A DNA stretch of 64,000 nucleotides from Gnetum montanum (GCA_015680685.1 MNCI01024201.1:71357-135356); one strand, 5' to 3'; shown: positions 32,198-44,683, numbered from the stretch's first letter. Numbers and translations: made by a program. The notes: generated by a model from the letters alone, not told the origin.

Positions 32198-34105
32198 TAA
32201 ATGCAAAATTTTCCTCGAGTTCCTTACAAAATATTGGAAAGGTATGGGATTATTAACTTGAATGACACTAATGGTAAATGGGGTGACATGTGAATGGATC
32301 ATCATTACAATACATGAAAAACTTAGTGTTCATGACAACAAGATTGAACACTATACACATTTGACATCTAGCCTTATTTGGTAGCTGAGAGAGAAGAAAG
32401 AAGAGAGAGAAAAAAAGAATTTTATTGCTATCAACGCCAAGATTACACTTTTTGTTGTCCATACATAAGCACATCATCAATCTTATTCCTTGCATAACTG
32501 CTTCAGCACCAGTCCATTCCAAGTGTACCCTCCAGATCCAATCCATTGTTGTATGATTATCATCTGCACACACAACATAGTCTTATATTAGCAAGGGTAA
32601 ATGAATCATAATGTAATTAATACCTTGTCTCAATGTAAGGTCCATTGGCTGAGTTTTGATATGGCTAATGTGAATCTGGAGATATAATACTGGTAACTAC
32701 CCGAGGTGTAGGGGTTAAGAGAAAATTAAAAAAAATGGACCAAGACCCCCATGACTGAGAGCGAACCTCCAATAGCAAGAGAATGGAAAAAGATAAGGAA
32801 TAAGAAAGATGAAGAAAAAGAAACAATGGTAGCACTGATAAAATGGATGCCAAAGATGGAGATGAAAAAAATAAATAGTAATTACAGAAATGTTTAAGGG
32901 AAAGAAATTAACGAATGCACTAAATAGGAATGCCAGTGGGTCCTCCCCAAAGTAGGCTCATGCCCTTAATGCCCTGACAATCCCACATTCAAAGAGTCTG
33001 TAGGCTCTAGGAATGTCATTTGGAGGCAAGAGTTAAAGTCTTAACCACAAGAGTTTACCAAAAAGAAAACAATGCATTAACCAAAATATGTACTAGTGAT
33101 ACAACCAGCAATGAGGTAAAAGATGGAGAAAGAAGGATGGAAAGAAGAGAATGGAATGGAATCTCAAGAACAAGGTGGTGTACAGCCCCTTGTGTATTAA
33201 TGATTAATTTGACTTAGTAGATCCCATTCCAAATCTAGCTTTAAACAAACCACAACCAGTGACTTCGCATTAATACATTTGGCCAATCCATCCACTTGAA
33301 GTAACAAGAATGCTTCTGCCAAAAAGTCACCACCATTCCTACAAAACGAGAAAGGATAAAGTAGGAAGTGAGGAAAGGCCTTAGTTAGAGGGAATATTTT
33401 TATTTAGTTCCATAACTAGTGCTTGTAGCCTAGATGATTATTTTGTCTAAGGGGTGTGCTTTGAATTCCCACTATTTTTTTTTTTTTGTGTTTTGCATGA
33501 GAACCACACCATGCAAAGACTTATTATTTTTATTAGCTCAACTTCCTGATAATGGAGCAACATTGGAATGGTAAGGAAAACTCAAGAAGAAAACATCCAA
33601 GCACCCAAGAGAATGGCTAGCACAAATGCATCAAGTTCCTTTGAAGTCACATCCTTTTCAATCCTTGAGGCCTTCCTTAGTTTGAGAAATGGCCAGTCAC
33701 CGATTTATTGATAGTTCTTATTAGTGAAGAAAGAAAAAAAATGGGACTTTACAGTTCCAAGACAAGAGAGACCATAGCAATTTAGGGATGCATGGATGAC
33801 ATGTACTCATTGCCTGCTATATCAAAAGGACCATACCCAAGTATCAACATCATCACTCAAAGGTAAAAACCAAACATTAGCAATCAATGGAATACAGTTC
33901 ATACCACCATCAGGAGCACTTATTAGGTGACGAATCAAATAAAATAAATAAACACACAAAGAAATAAAAGAGTATAAATGATGTTGTAAAACAAAAACAA
34001 GAAAATTTAAAGAAATTTGTAAAGCAAAAACTTCAAAAGAAACTGAGGGCTTTGATTGATCAGCATAGGTGGCCATCTCCCCCATGACTAAGTTGAAAGG
34101 GAGAG
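32198..34105 (-). other. T9 3' untranslated region
   Basis: About 1.9 kb without a gene, aligned along its length with 48150-50058 of T10. Short ORFs on either strand are not shared in a coding-like way. It begins with the gtcatgggggagatggcc block that in full-length elements follows integrase. Confidence 0.8.
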
Positions 34106-34135
34106 ATCTGAAATAATGAGTGCTTGTTTGAATTT
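34106..34135 (-). other. Deletion junction in T9
   Basis: On the minus strand the linker tail (SIGRSWTLLKNSNKHS) passes straight into the post-integrase tail (ISPFQLSHGGDGHLC). In T8 these two are separated by about 2.9 kb of RT, RNase H and integrase (39256 to about 42130). Confidence 0.85.
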
Positions 34136-34905
34136 TTTAGAAGTGTCCAACTTCTCCCAATTGATGTTTTTAGGTTAAGGGTTGTAAGCTGGTGACGCTC
34201 TTACTCCAATGTATCTATGCTTTCACCATGAGTGCAAATTATTCCCCTAGTTAGTTCCATGCACATTAGTGGATTTCTCTCTTGATTAGCTATCAACCAC
34301 TGGGTGTTTTCTTGTTGTGTGGTTGCTACATACAGGCACTTATGTATGTTAATTTCTTGGGCACATCGGTTGCATGCAGGCAATGTTGAACATTCCTGTA
34401 CGCAATCACACCCTATGTCACTATATGTGATGCATGGAACTCTCTTCCTCTCAATCTTCCCAAAAGTATTTTCCTTAGATATTTCCAAGGAAAGATCATG
34501 GATTCCTAGGCATGCATTTATGGTACTGAGCCATGTCCTTTACATTATTATTGCGAATTTTCCTTTTGCATTGTTGACTTGTACCATTAGGAAATCAGCT
34601 AGGTATGACCACCCACACACGGTGGTAACAATGTCCTCAACCAGTCCCAAGGGAACGGTGATGGACTGGTCATCCAGCTCTAATTGAATATTTCTCTTCT
34701 TTAGTGGAGACAAGTTCCAAGCTTTATACATTTCTTGTGATATCAAGTTGACTCCGGAACCTGAGTCCATAAGAGCTTTACAAGGTTCATTCCCAGTGAC
34801 TTGGAGATAAATTAAAGGGCTTCTAGGGTCAGAGAATTTCCTGGAAAGGTGGCCCTCCTTGATCCAGTCAGTGACGGTATGTGTTAACATAACCGTATAC
34901 ATTGA
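34136..34905 (-). pseudogene. T9 protease and Cys-containing linker
   Basis: 34902-34540 is an open 120-codon protease: LMDSGSGVNLISQEMY with the catalytic DSGS intact, then LSPLKKRNIQLELDDQSITV, PLGLVEDIVTTVCGWSY and KGKFAIIM. After a TAG, the 34488-34201 ORF gives ISKENTFGKIERKRVPCITY, DIGCDCVQECSTLPACNRCA, QEINIHKCLYVATTQQENTQ and WLIANQ. The linker has seven cysteines, three in CxCxxxC spacing. Its role is unknown. It is retained although pol is deleted. Confidence 0.82.
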
Positions 34906-37451
34906 GCTCTGTTTTTGGTTTGAAGGGAGCTCTGAAGCCTTATTTGATGGACAAGCATTCGGAGGCTCAACCGCTTGTGGTTGTGAGAGCTTGTTTGGAT
35001 TGTTGGTTCTGAAGAAAGATATTCTTCTTGTACGATTGTCAGAACCAGCAGTAGGTTGAAGGTTTACAACTCTCGTAGCATTGCGTTGCTATGGTTGAGT
35101 GGGGAGTTCCCCTTGCATTACTAGAGCGGGTGGTAATGGAGCGATCGATGTGAGAGTTGCGGATGGATTTGGAGGGTGGTATGCATGTGGTGTATCTCTC
35201 CTAGGAGAAGGAGTCCTATAATACTCCTAAGCTTGGTAGTGATGATGTGGTGTCACGTGACCAACAGAGTCATGTGGAGAGATTGGTTGTTNGTAATACT
35301 CCTAAGCTTGGTAGTGATTATGTGGTGTCACGTGACCAATAGAGTCATGTGGAGAGATTGGTTGTTGCACGTAGTAGCCATATTGATCCGGTTTTCGGTA
35401 GGGTATTGTTGCCTTGGTGGTGGCATCCCCCATGACTATGGGTATTGCCAATGCTAGTGTTGCTTGATAGGTTGTGATGGAGTTCCACTTGGATAATGCG
35501 TTAATGGATGGTGGAACTACCTTGGGGATAAGGTAACTGTTGGGGTGTTTGTCATTTTTTAAGTTGTGGGTTGAGTGCATACATCCCAGACTCTTGTAGA
35601 TGTGAGATTATTGGGCAACATCCCTTAGGATGGTCATACTGGTATATCTCACATCCACCATCATTCTCTATATCTAAATCCACAACATCTTCGGTGATGG
35701 TCATTTTACCCTTACCTTTCTTACGTGCATGGTCCAAATCCCTCTTTTTCTTTTTATCATGGTCATTACTTTGCTTCTTAGACTCCTGTACGTTTTTAGA
35801 ACGGTTTCAAATCTACTATCTAAGGAGTCTCACATTTGATATACCTTTGTTGATACTTCTATTGTTAATTTTTGGAGCAAAAAGGTTTTTCTATTCACCA
35901 TCTCTTCAAGTGGTGACTCTTCCTCCTCCTCACAGAATCTCACTCCCCTTTTTTGGAGGGAAGGATCGCGGTTGTACTCTTCTGTACTTTCTCTCTTGCA
36001 TAGCTCTCCTTCCTCCTTAGCTACTTGTACCAACAATCCATGGATCTGATGGGACCTAAGCTCTGATGATATCCTTGGGCATACATTCCAAGGGTTCTCT
36101 TGGTTTCATGCCTAAGTCCATCTACGAGATGGCGTAGTTGATCCTGACGCAAGTAACCATGGCCCGTGCAACGATGCATAGTATCGACCCATGGCAGCAT
36201 CCAAGGGTTCATGAGTTCCCTGCTTCCATCCTTGGATTTGCTTTCACAGGTTGGACACTTATCATTAAACCGTTCTAGCATCGTACTCCACCTTCGAATG
36301 GATTCCAGTTCTAAGGATTAGTACTAGCTTTCTACTTCTTTCATCAGTGTCCTTGGAAATAACTTTAATTTTTGCCACTCGTTCTCAATGTTCTGCAAGG
36401 CACATACATCATGAAATGCCTGTAAGTGGTTCTGAGGATCAGCGTTGTATCCCCCCTCAAATCGTGGGATATTATTCATATCTAACCTCTTGATCCTGCT
36501 ATCTTTCTGGTGCATTGTAAGTATTCTAACGGCCTCCATAATGTCTAACATGCTTTGGGTTGCTAGTAGGGGTTCTTCATGGTCATTTCTCTCATGTCTA
36601 TGCAGTTCCCTACTTTTCCTTCTTCCATGCTGCGATTCTCTAGAGTGCCCTCGTCCTCGCTCTCGACTCTCCCATCAAGGTTTCTCACTCTGTTTACCCT
36701 TATCCTCATGGTTAGGTTCCTTATGACTACGTCCTGATACTAAAGGAGAGGGTGAATGTGACAATGAAGGTAAAGAGGAAGGAGAACCATTGCCATGACG
36801 ATATTTCCTACCTTCTCTTCGGTGGTCCCGGCTCCGATCGTGATGATGATCAAAATGCTCACCCTTATCATGTGTTTGTGTTCCCTCGTTGAACACTTGG
36901 TGTTCATGGGGATTAGAACTAGGGTTTTGAATCATGGAGTGAAGGTTTTGATACACCACCTCCTCACCATCATTAGGAGGGGAAACATTGTTTTGTAGAG
37001 AACCTATTGAAATAGGTTCACCACCCTCATTTTCTCTTATGACAGGTGAAGCATTATGGGGTCCTTTAACCTTCAATGATGTATAGTATCTCTCCTATTG
37101 CAAGTCCCTTTGGTGTTGCGCTTTTGTAGGATGATAATCCCTTATGTCAAAACCACATGTAATGTATTCTACATATAACTGTGACATGCCTATTCGCGTA
37201 AGAGCACAAAGAAGCATGTTAGGGATTGCACGGTCTGGAGGCAACACTATGTTATCCTCCAAGTCTCTCCAACACAGTTGCTCATCTTGATGGAGAATAA
37301 AAGTAAATTCAAGTACATATTCATCATGATAAATATATATCACATGGAATTGTTGAGGAATTGGTGGTTCTTGGTTATGTGTGTTGTGCCGCCGACTATC
37401 TCTAGTGTTGTTCCTAGGCGGTGAAGTGCTTTTGTGCGAAGAAGAAGACAT
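34906..37451 (-). pseudogene. T9 gag, broken
   Basis: Starts MSSSSHKSTSPPRNNTRDSR at 37451. Long open pieces are 37451-37095, 37076-36675 (with a HDRSRDHRREGRKYRHGN basic stretch), 36551-36324 (MLDIMEAVRILTMHQKD and FEGGYNADPQNHLQAFHD), 36281-36021, 36036-35830 and 35737-35552. The last includes CEIYQYDHPKGCCPIISHL, a zinc-knuckle-like motif whose second cysteine is Y here but C in T10. A proline/tyrosine-rich part leads to protease. Breaks are mostly single stops, so this gag is less decayed than that of T8 or T3. Confidence 0.85.
35218..35366. other. Assembly-gap duplication around N at 35292
   Basis: About 73 nt before the N (taatactcctaagcttgg... to gattggttgtt) is repeated after it with two differences. 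T10 has this segment once. An unmerged contig overlap or allelic contigs is the likely cause. Confidence 0.8.
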
Positions 37452-37581
37452 TTTTTTGTCTTATACGGTGTGCTAATTACTATTATCTTATTTTTTTCTT
37501 TTGATCAATCCTAAGGGTTCGTTTAAGCATCCCAATGATGTGAATGATGTTCTATGTTCTATGTAGCGCACAAACAACTAA

Positions 37582-37601
37582 GTCCCCAGCAACGGCACCA
37601 A
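37582..37601 (-). other. T9 primer binding site (tRNA-Asp type)
   Basis: The minus strand reads TTGGTGCCGTTGCTGGGGAC. After the leading T it differs from the tRNA-Asp complement TGGCGCCGTTGCCGGGGA at two positions. This is the best preserved primer site in the window. Confidence 0.85.
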
Positions 37602-38131
37602 TGATGAGTGGCGAGGTACCCCTACACTCAACCATACAAATACGAGTGTCTCATGCACGATCCGATCAAACTCTAAGGACTAAGTACTTACGTGCCCTAA
37701 TGGAACACTTAAGGTTAATCAATCATTATCCTCCCAAACTTACTTGTATTGTCACGGTTGTATGGTTAAGTAAGTTTGAGGTATGTGATTTTTATAACTT
37801 TTGTCGTTTTAATGCCTATGCTAGTAGGGAAGGGTGAAGAGACTAAGTGACTNGAAGTTCATCTTTATTGTCGTACACAAATATGTGCTCAGGTACAACT
37901 TGCTCGAATAAAGATCCGTTCACTTTAAGACTCCTATTGCGGGCACATGGAAATTATTCTAACTCTGGAATGGTAAAACTACTATATTTTGGCTAAGGGT
38001 CTAGGTCTAGATGGTTGAACAAGGGAAAGCTGCCTCTTATTTATAGAACTGGCGACGGGCTGTGATATCGCGTACATGATATCGCAAGGGCCGACGCGAT
38101 ATCATAGCTAATGCGATATCGTGGCTCATCA
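37602..38131 (-). repeat. T9 5' LTR (P1), collapsed at N 37853
   Basis: Ends TGATGAG (37602) and CTCATCA (38131). About 270 bp present in the partner LTR is missing at the N at 37853, so the true length is near 800 bp. GATATC-type array about 38062-38124. Confidence 0.88.
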
Positions 38132-38136
38132 CTTAC

Positions 38137-38490
38137 CAACCTCACCACTACCCTCCTAAAACATACCAATCACCCTATCCAAGGAGGGATGCCACCTACT
38201 ATCCTCATGTACCTCCTGTCCCTACACCTACTCCTCCATCTCTTGCATACCTACCACCTACTCCACCCATGCAAGGTGAATTGCCTGCACAACCATAACA
38301 AAGGAATGCTACGAGGGCAATTAATCTACAAGAGGTTAACCCATCAAGTCGGTTGGAACCATGAACAAAGAAAAGATCCTTCTTCTGACCTCATAGTCCA
38401 CCAAATCCCTCAGACACATTAGTGGTTGGTAACCTTACTCCTCCAACTTCCTTTGTTTCCTTACTATTTGAGTCCCCTTCAAATCAAAAT
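38137..38490 (+). pseudogene. T8 gag, C-terminal part after T9
   Basis: Resumes the proline/tyrosine-rich region interrupted at 31378 (YQPHHYPPKTYQSPYPRRDA, then TPTPPSLAYLPPTPPMQGEL). Matches the equivalent region in T10 (about 47000-47200). Stops are present. Confidence 0.75.
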
Positions 38491-39255
38491 CCTTCTTGAA
38501 TCTATACTGTAATGCTAACATATGTTATATCCAATTGGATTTGAGCTAGTAACTTGCCCAAACAATTAGCTAATCTTGGGAGTCCCCTTGTTTACTTGAA
38601 AATTGCTGAGAATTAGCCTTGTAAAGCTCTTCTTGACTTTGGTTCTAGTGTTAATTTGATCTCACATGAGATGTACACAATGTGAAACCTTCCTTCCTTG
38701 AAGAAGAGCAACATCCAGTTGGAACTGGTAGAACAGTCCATCATTGTCCCATTGGGATTAGTTGAGGAAATTGTCACCATTATTTATGGGTGGTCATATC
38801 CCACTGCTTTCCTAGTAATCAAAGTGGAAAACTGCAAGGGGGACTTTCCAATTATTATGGGAAGGGTGTGTTTCCTTGGAGATATCAAAAGAAAATGAAT
38901 TTGGAAAGATCAAGAAGAAGAGACTTCCATGTATTGTGTACAACGATTCAAGGTGCCATTGTGTGTAGAAGTTATGGTCAGTAAAGTAAACATCTATCTC
39001 TGCATGTAAGTAGTATGCACCAGAAATTGATATCTAAATATGTTTGTATGTAGCAGCCACAAAAAAAGAAGGCACCTAATGGCTGATAGTTGATGCTAGT
39101 AGTAGTACATTATGCATGGAACCTATTGAGGGCCTAACGTATGAATATGTTGCAAGTATGGATGAACTTGAGCAAGTTCATCACTAGCTCTCTAAAGGAA
39201 CAAATGATGATGTCAATTGGGGTGAGCTGGAAATTCTTGACAATTTCAAATAAGA
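38491..39255 (+). pseudogene. T8 protease and linker, broken
   Basis: Protease: LLDFGSSVNLISHEMY, where DSGS is now DFGS, then LPSLKKSNIQLELVEQSIIV, PLGLVEEIVTIIYGWSY and KGDFPIIMGRVCFLGD. The linker follows in broken frames and ends EILDNFK at about 39251, then TAA, then EPLELKTLL at the start of the RT region. This is the exact place where T9 and T10 carry their deletion. Confidence 0.8.
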
Positions 39256-40797
39256 GCCCCTTGAATTGAAGACACTACTAGCTAGAATGGAGTACATATT
39301 TTTGAAAAATGGGAGGTCAGTTATCATTAATGCCAAGCTTGCTATTGAACAAAAGAAAAGGTTGATAAAAGTTGTGGAAAAATGGTTAGCAACCTTCTCC
39401 AGGTCATATTCTAAACTTACTGGGGTAGATCCAAGAATATGCCAACACTGAATATACATTGACCTTGCCATCAAGTCAAAACGATAGCCACAATGACGTT
39501 TGAATCCCAAGTTAAAGCCAGTTTTCAAAGAGGAGATTAAATAACTCCTCAAAGTGGGATTCATCTACCCTATTATAGATAGTGAGTGGGTTAGTCCACT
39601 AGTTATCTTACCAAAAAAGGAGGCAAATGGTAGGTATGCATTGATTTCCGGCTACTCAACATGGCAACTTTCAAGGATTATTTTCTGTTGCCTTTCGTTG
39701 ACCAAGTGCTGGGCACCATTTCTAGGCACTGTTATTACAACTTTCAGGAGGGTTATAGTGACTATAACCAAATTTGGATTGCACAAGAAAACTAGGAAAA
39801 GATAACTATCACAAGTCCTTGGGGGACTTTTGCTCACTGTCAAATGCCATTTGGTCTATGTAATGCCCCAACCACATTTCAACGATTAGTTCTTAGCATT
39901 TTCCAACAACAGATTGGTAGTAGGGTAGAAGTCTTTATGGATGATTTTTCTACCTATGAAGCTACGTTCGAGCAAGCCTTGGACCGTCTTGAGTAGGTGT
40001 TGAAGAGATGTGTTAAAACAAACTTCTAGCTCAATTGGCAAAAGAGCCATCTTATGGTCTAGGAAGGCACAGTCTTAGGGCATTGCATTTCAAAATCAGG
40101 AATCAAGGTGGAGCTTGAAAAAAAAAGGGTCATCTAGGGAATAACCCATCAACCTAAAATAATCAAAAAAGTGCTATCATTCCTTGGTCATGCTAGCTAC
40201 TACTAGTGCTTCATCCAGAATTTTTCCAAAATTTCCAAGTCATTGGTAGAATTGACAAAGAAGGATGCATCATTTGTCTGGACCTCTACATGTGAAGCAG
40301 CATTTCAACAATTGAAGTAAAAGCTTGTTGAAACTCCCATTCTTCAAGCACTAGATTGGTTCAAACCATTTCATGTGATGACTGATGCATTGAATTATGC
40401 TTTGGGGACAATGCTTACGTAGATGGATGATCAAAAGCATCCATATTACATTCATTGTGCAAGTCAGAGCATTGCAGGTGCACAACTAAACTACACCACC
40501 ACAAAAAAGGAGCTGATGGTAGCGGTGTTCACCTTAGAGAAGTTCATGCACTATGTGCTTGGCTACAAAGTGTTTGTGCACACAGACCATAGCGCCATCA
40601 GATTTCTAATAAACAAACCAATGATGAGCCTATGTGTAATATGGTGACTCATGATTTTGCAGGAGTTCAATCTCATGATGGTAGATCATAAAGGTGTGGA
40701 GAATGTGTTGTGGATCACTTATGGTGACTAAGATGGGATGATAAGGAGAAATAAAGCCCTTTATTTGACCAATTCCCTAATGAATCTCTCCTTGTAG
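39256..40797 (+). pseudogene. T8 reverse transcriptase-RNase H, broken
   Basis: KVGFIYPIIDSEWVSPLVIL marks the fingers. After a frame break come MPFGLCNAPTTFQRLVLSIF (39843), VEVFMDDFSTY with both catalytic aspartates, NWQKSHLMV, LGHCISKSGIKVE and FLGHASYY. RNase H has MTDALNYALGTML, NYTTTKKELMVAVFTLEKF and VFVHTDHSAI, with its D, E and D residues present. Seven stops between 39990 and 40420 coincide with Q or W in T3 or in the family. It is otherwise one of the more complete pol copies here. Confidence 0.88.
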
Positions 40798-42038
40798 GTG
40801 CTATTAATGCACAAATTCTTGATGAACCAAAATGATATGACACCATCCTCACTTATCTACTTAAGAAAGAACTATTGCAAGGGCTGGACACTAGAAAGAA
40901 ACAACAATTTCTTCAGTGGATTAAACATTTTATGGAGATTAATGGAAACCTCTACAAAGTCTATTTTGATGGCCTGGTACATTGGTGTGTTCCTAATACA
41001 GATCAACTACACATTCTTCAAGATGCTCATGAAGGTCTTTGTGGGGGCCATTATGCTAGGAGATGCATGACCATAAAAATCCTCATGGTAGGGTATTATT
41101 GGCCAAAAAAATTTAGGGATGCACACCAATTTATCTATGCTTGTGATCATTGCCAAAGGGATGGTGGAATAATAGCTCCAATGGAGAGACCACAACAATG
41201 GAAAAAACCTCTCAAACCGTTCGATATTTGGGGCATTGACCTTATGGGTCGAATCACACCTTTATCAAATGGAAAGGCATATATAATAGTTGTAGATGAC
41301 TATTGTACCAAGTGGGTAGAAGCAGTAGCCGTCACCAACTGTACATCCACCACTACTACTCAGTTTGTACAACAAAACATCGTAAATAGGTTTGGTGTAC
41401 CTTGTGTGTTAATTTCTGATAATGGAACTCATTTTACAAGTGCCACTTTCTAGAAACTGATGTAGCGCTTGGGGGTTGAACATAAACTCACAACACGATA
41501 TCACCCCCAAGCCAATGGTCAAGCTGAGGTCACTAATTAGGAGATTACAAAAATCTTAATGCGTACCATTAGCAAATACTGAAAGGACTAGAGCACTAAA
41601 TTAAATGATGCCCTTTGGGCCTATCGGTTCACATGGAAGCTTCCCATAGGTTATTCTCCCTATGAGCTTGTGTACGGAAAACTACCAACATTGCCCATCC
41701 AATCTGAGCTCTATACACTCTATACAGCATATGACCTTGACCTAAATCTAGGTTTAGCATAAAAAGAATGATTGATGAACCTTAACTTACTAGACAAAAA
41801 TTGGCTAATGGTCCTATCATCCAACAAAACGCATAAGGCATTTAGCAAGAAATTCCATGACCTCAAAATAAGAAAAGTTAATTTTCAACCAAGAGACAAG
41901 GTTCTTTATTGGAATCCTACACATGTACCCCAACAAACCAAATTTCAAACATTGTGGGAAGGACCTTACATCATAGATGAGACTTTTCCATCTAGGGTCA
42001 TGATCATCTACAAACTTGACAACCTAAATAAGAAATAA
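40798..42038 (+). pseudogene. T8 integrase, nearly complete but with stops
   Basis: The open stretch 40875-41453 (192 aa) has an intact HHCC zinc region (HEGLCGGHYARR, ACDHCQRDGG) and core blocks WGIDLMGRITPL, YCTKWVEAVAVTNC and VLISDNGTHFTSATF. After a TAG, HPQANGQAEVTN supplies the catalytic glutamate, so D, D and E are all present. GYSPYELVYGKLPTL and a C-terminal VLYWNPTHVPQQTKFQTLWE, GPYIIDETFPSRVMIIYKL complete the domain. The end is the TAA at 42036-42038. Confidence 0.88.
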
Positions 42039-43871
42039 TTAGTTAATATTTAACAAATAAAACCTTTCCATGAGCCCAAGCCAACCAACACACCAAACAC
42101 CTCACCAGATGGACAACAACGCTCAATCCTTCAAATCTCTCCCTTCCAACTTAGTCGTGGGGGAGATCGTCATCCATAATAACACCTTAGGTAGTTCCTC
42201 AATTTTTGACTATTTTGTTTTACACATTTTTGATTTTACAACTCTTTTTTTTCATCTTCTTTATTTTACATCTTTGTTTTATATATTTGTATTTTTAAGG
42301 TTATTGATCTTCTCTTAATTTTTTTTACACCATTATTAATATATTCAATATTTATTATCTACTCTTTTACTTTCTTTTATGGTTATGTTTGCTTGTGCTT
42401 GATATGCTTCCGTATGCTTTCTGTTAATAAGGTGGTAGGTGCAATGGTAATGCACTACTTGATGGTGGTATGCTTCATTTGAAATTTGATTATTGATGTC
42501 TGGTTTCTAACTTTGAATGTCATTACTGATGACTGGGACATGCTTTTTTTATGTAACAGGTAGTGAGTCCACATCATCCACCCATCCACGTACTCTATGG
42601 TTTTCCTTGTTTTGGAAGCATGCAGTCTCTTCTTCATTAATGCAACTTTAATAAATTGGTAACTTGTGTAGTTTTCGAAATTGGGAAGGAATCATAGGTT
42701 TGGACAGGGTGTGGCTTTAAAGGGATGTGGTATTCTTTGTGTTTTTCTATTTTCTTATGTGTAAGAGTGTTCTCATAAGCTTCTCACTGTTCTGTGTCAT
42801 TTCACAATAGGAAGTCCAATAAGTCCTCGCATGGTGTGGTCCTCATCAAAAAAAAACATGGGAATTCAAACCACACCCCTTAGACCAAATAAAAGGACTA
42901 CAAACACTAGTTATAAGACTTGTCTTGTCTCCTCTAACTAAGGCCCTTCTTTAATTCCTACCTTCACTCCAATTTGAAATGGTGGTTGTTTTGTGGGAGC
43001 ATTCTTGTGCCTCAAGGGATGGATTAGCCTTAGAATGTCGATGCGAAGTCACTGAAAGTGGTTGGTTTTGATCTAGAATGAGGATGGATCCTACTAATTC
43101 ATTTAATCAAAAACCCCACAAGGAACTACATGTGACCATAATTAGGAGCTCCATTACACTCTCTCTATCATCCATCTATGCTTTTCATGGCTCACCTCAC
43201 TATTGGTTTCATGTTTTGATTCAATGTTCTGGTCTGATTTTTTGAGTTTCTTGGTTAGTTACTTTTGGATTTTTGTACTTAACTTTCTATAATCATTAAT
43301 CATCCATGGTGCCCATGGAATCCTTGGTTTGAAGTTATGCAAGGGCATAAAAGGCCTATGCCTACTTTGGGGAGGACCCACTTGCATATCTTTTGTTTTG
43401 GTTAAGTTAAGTTCTTTACTTGTAGACATTGTTACAATAAAATTATTTTTATTTACACCATCCATGTCATCCAATTGTACACACCTTCACAACTATTTGT
43501 AATGAACTCCTTTTCATTGTTTTGAATACCCTCTTTTCAGTATTCCTCATGTTAAGCTTTTTCTGAATTATATGAATCGCTTCTCTTACTTAACCCATTC
43601 ATCAATCTTTCCACTAACAACATCAAGCAACCAATCTATCACAATCACAACTTGGCTAAATAAAATCGTCAATAAGATAAGATATTCAACCATTATCTAT
43701 TGAACTATATATACTAATCCTTGGTTTTGTTGTGATTGCAGTGGGAAGTGTGGACTGGAAGCGGGACTATCTTCACCAAGGAAGATGCAATCATATCACT
43801 CATGGGAGATTGCTCATAATTGTTGGATACCTTTTACCTCTCCCTCATTCTTCTGTTTCCAAGAGGGGTTG
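42039..43871 (+). other. T8 3' untranslated region, first part
   Basis: No gene. Begins with the post-integrase tail, including cttccaacttagtcgtggggg at about 42147-42167. It then has T-rich stretches and segments shared with T3 (7000-8475, minus) and T2 (1093-1590). It is interrupted by T10 at 43871/43872. Confidence 0.75.
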
Positions 43872-43876
43872 GATGT

Positions 43877-44683
43877 TGATGAGCCGTGATATCACATGGG
43901 CCGTGATATCGCATCTGCGATATCGTGTCGGCCCCTATGATATCATGTACACGATATCGCAGCCTGTCGCCAGTTCTATAAATAAGAGGTGGCTTTCCCT
44001 TGTTTCTCCATCTAGATCTAGACCCTTAGCTAAAATCTAGCAGTTTTACCATTTCAAAGATAGAATAATTTCCATGTGCTTGCAGTAGGAGTCTCAAAGT
44101 GAATGGATCTTTATTCGAGCAAATTATACCTGAGCACACATTTTTGTATGGAAATAAAGATGAACTTTCTAATAAACCTTATAGCATGTGGACTAAGCTA
44201 AATAGGATTTAATTAATTTTAAACGTTTAAATGCTTTCTTAGACAATTAATCTCTCTTAACCATTTACTCTACTAGTTAAGTGCATTTAGTACAACCACT
44301 TCAAGCACATGTGTAATGCTTGGTAACCTAGTAATGAGTAACATTTGGTAATCCCAATCGCGTTGCACTGGTTTAGGGTGTGTGCGACAAGTGGGAATAG
44401 ATACTAGTGCTAGGACGATTAGAACTTAGTTAGTGAATAGTTAGTTACTTAGTCTCTTTACCCTTCCCTACTAGCATAGGCGTTAAAAAGATAAAAGACA
44501 TAAAAATCATAGACCTCAGACTTACTTAACCATACAACCATGACAATACAAGTAAGTTTGGGAAGACAATGATTGATTAACCTTAAGTGTTCCATTTTGC
44601 ACTTAGTCCTTGGAGTTCGACCGAATCACGCATGCACACTCGTATTCGTATGGTTGAGTGTAGCAGTACCTCACCACTCATCA
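43877..44683 (+). repeat. T10 5' LTR (P1)
   Basis: Starts TGATGAGCC, GATATC array 43888-43958, TATA box TATAAATA 43977-43984, cttgcagtaggagtctc R/U5 region, polyadenylation-type AATAAA 44153-44158, end CTCATCA 44677-44683. Length 807 bp. Confidence 0.9.
43888..43958. promoter_or_regulatory. U3 palindrome array in the T10 5' LTR
   Basis: GATATC at 43888, 43905, 43919, 43939 and 43953, the last 19 bp before the TATA box. The 3' LTR copy keeps the perfect 20-bp palindrome GATATCGCATATGCGATATC at 50097-50116, identical to the one in T6. Confidence 0.65.

Larger units (their letters stand above)
31384..38131 (-). mobile_element. T9: pol-less family P derivative (P1), minus strand
   Basis: A 6748-bp element inserted in T8 gag with the 5-bp duplication CTTAC (31379-31383 and 38132-38136). 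Right to left: 5' LTR 37602-38131, primer site, gag, protease, Cys-containing linker, then directly the 3' untranslated region, polypurine tract and 3' LTR 31384-32185. RT, RNase H and integrase are absent. The deletion junction (about 34110-34135) is the same as in T10. It would need pol from a full-length family P element to move. Confidence 0.9.
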
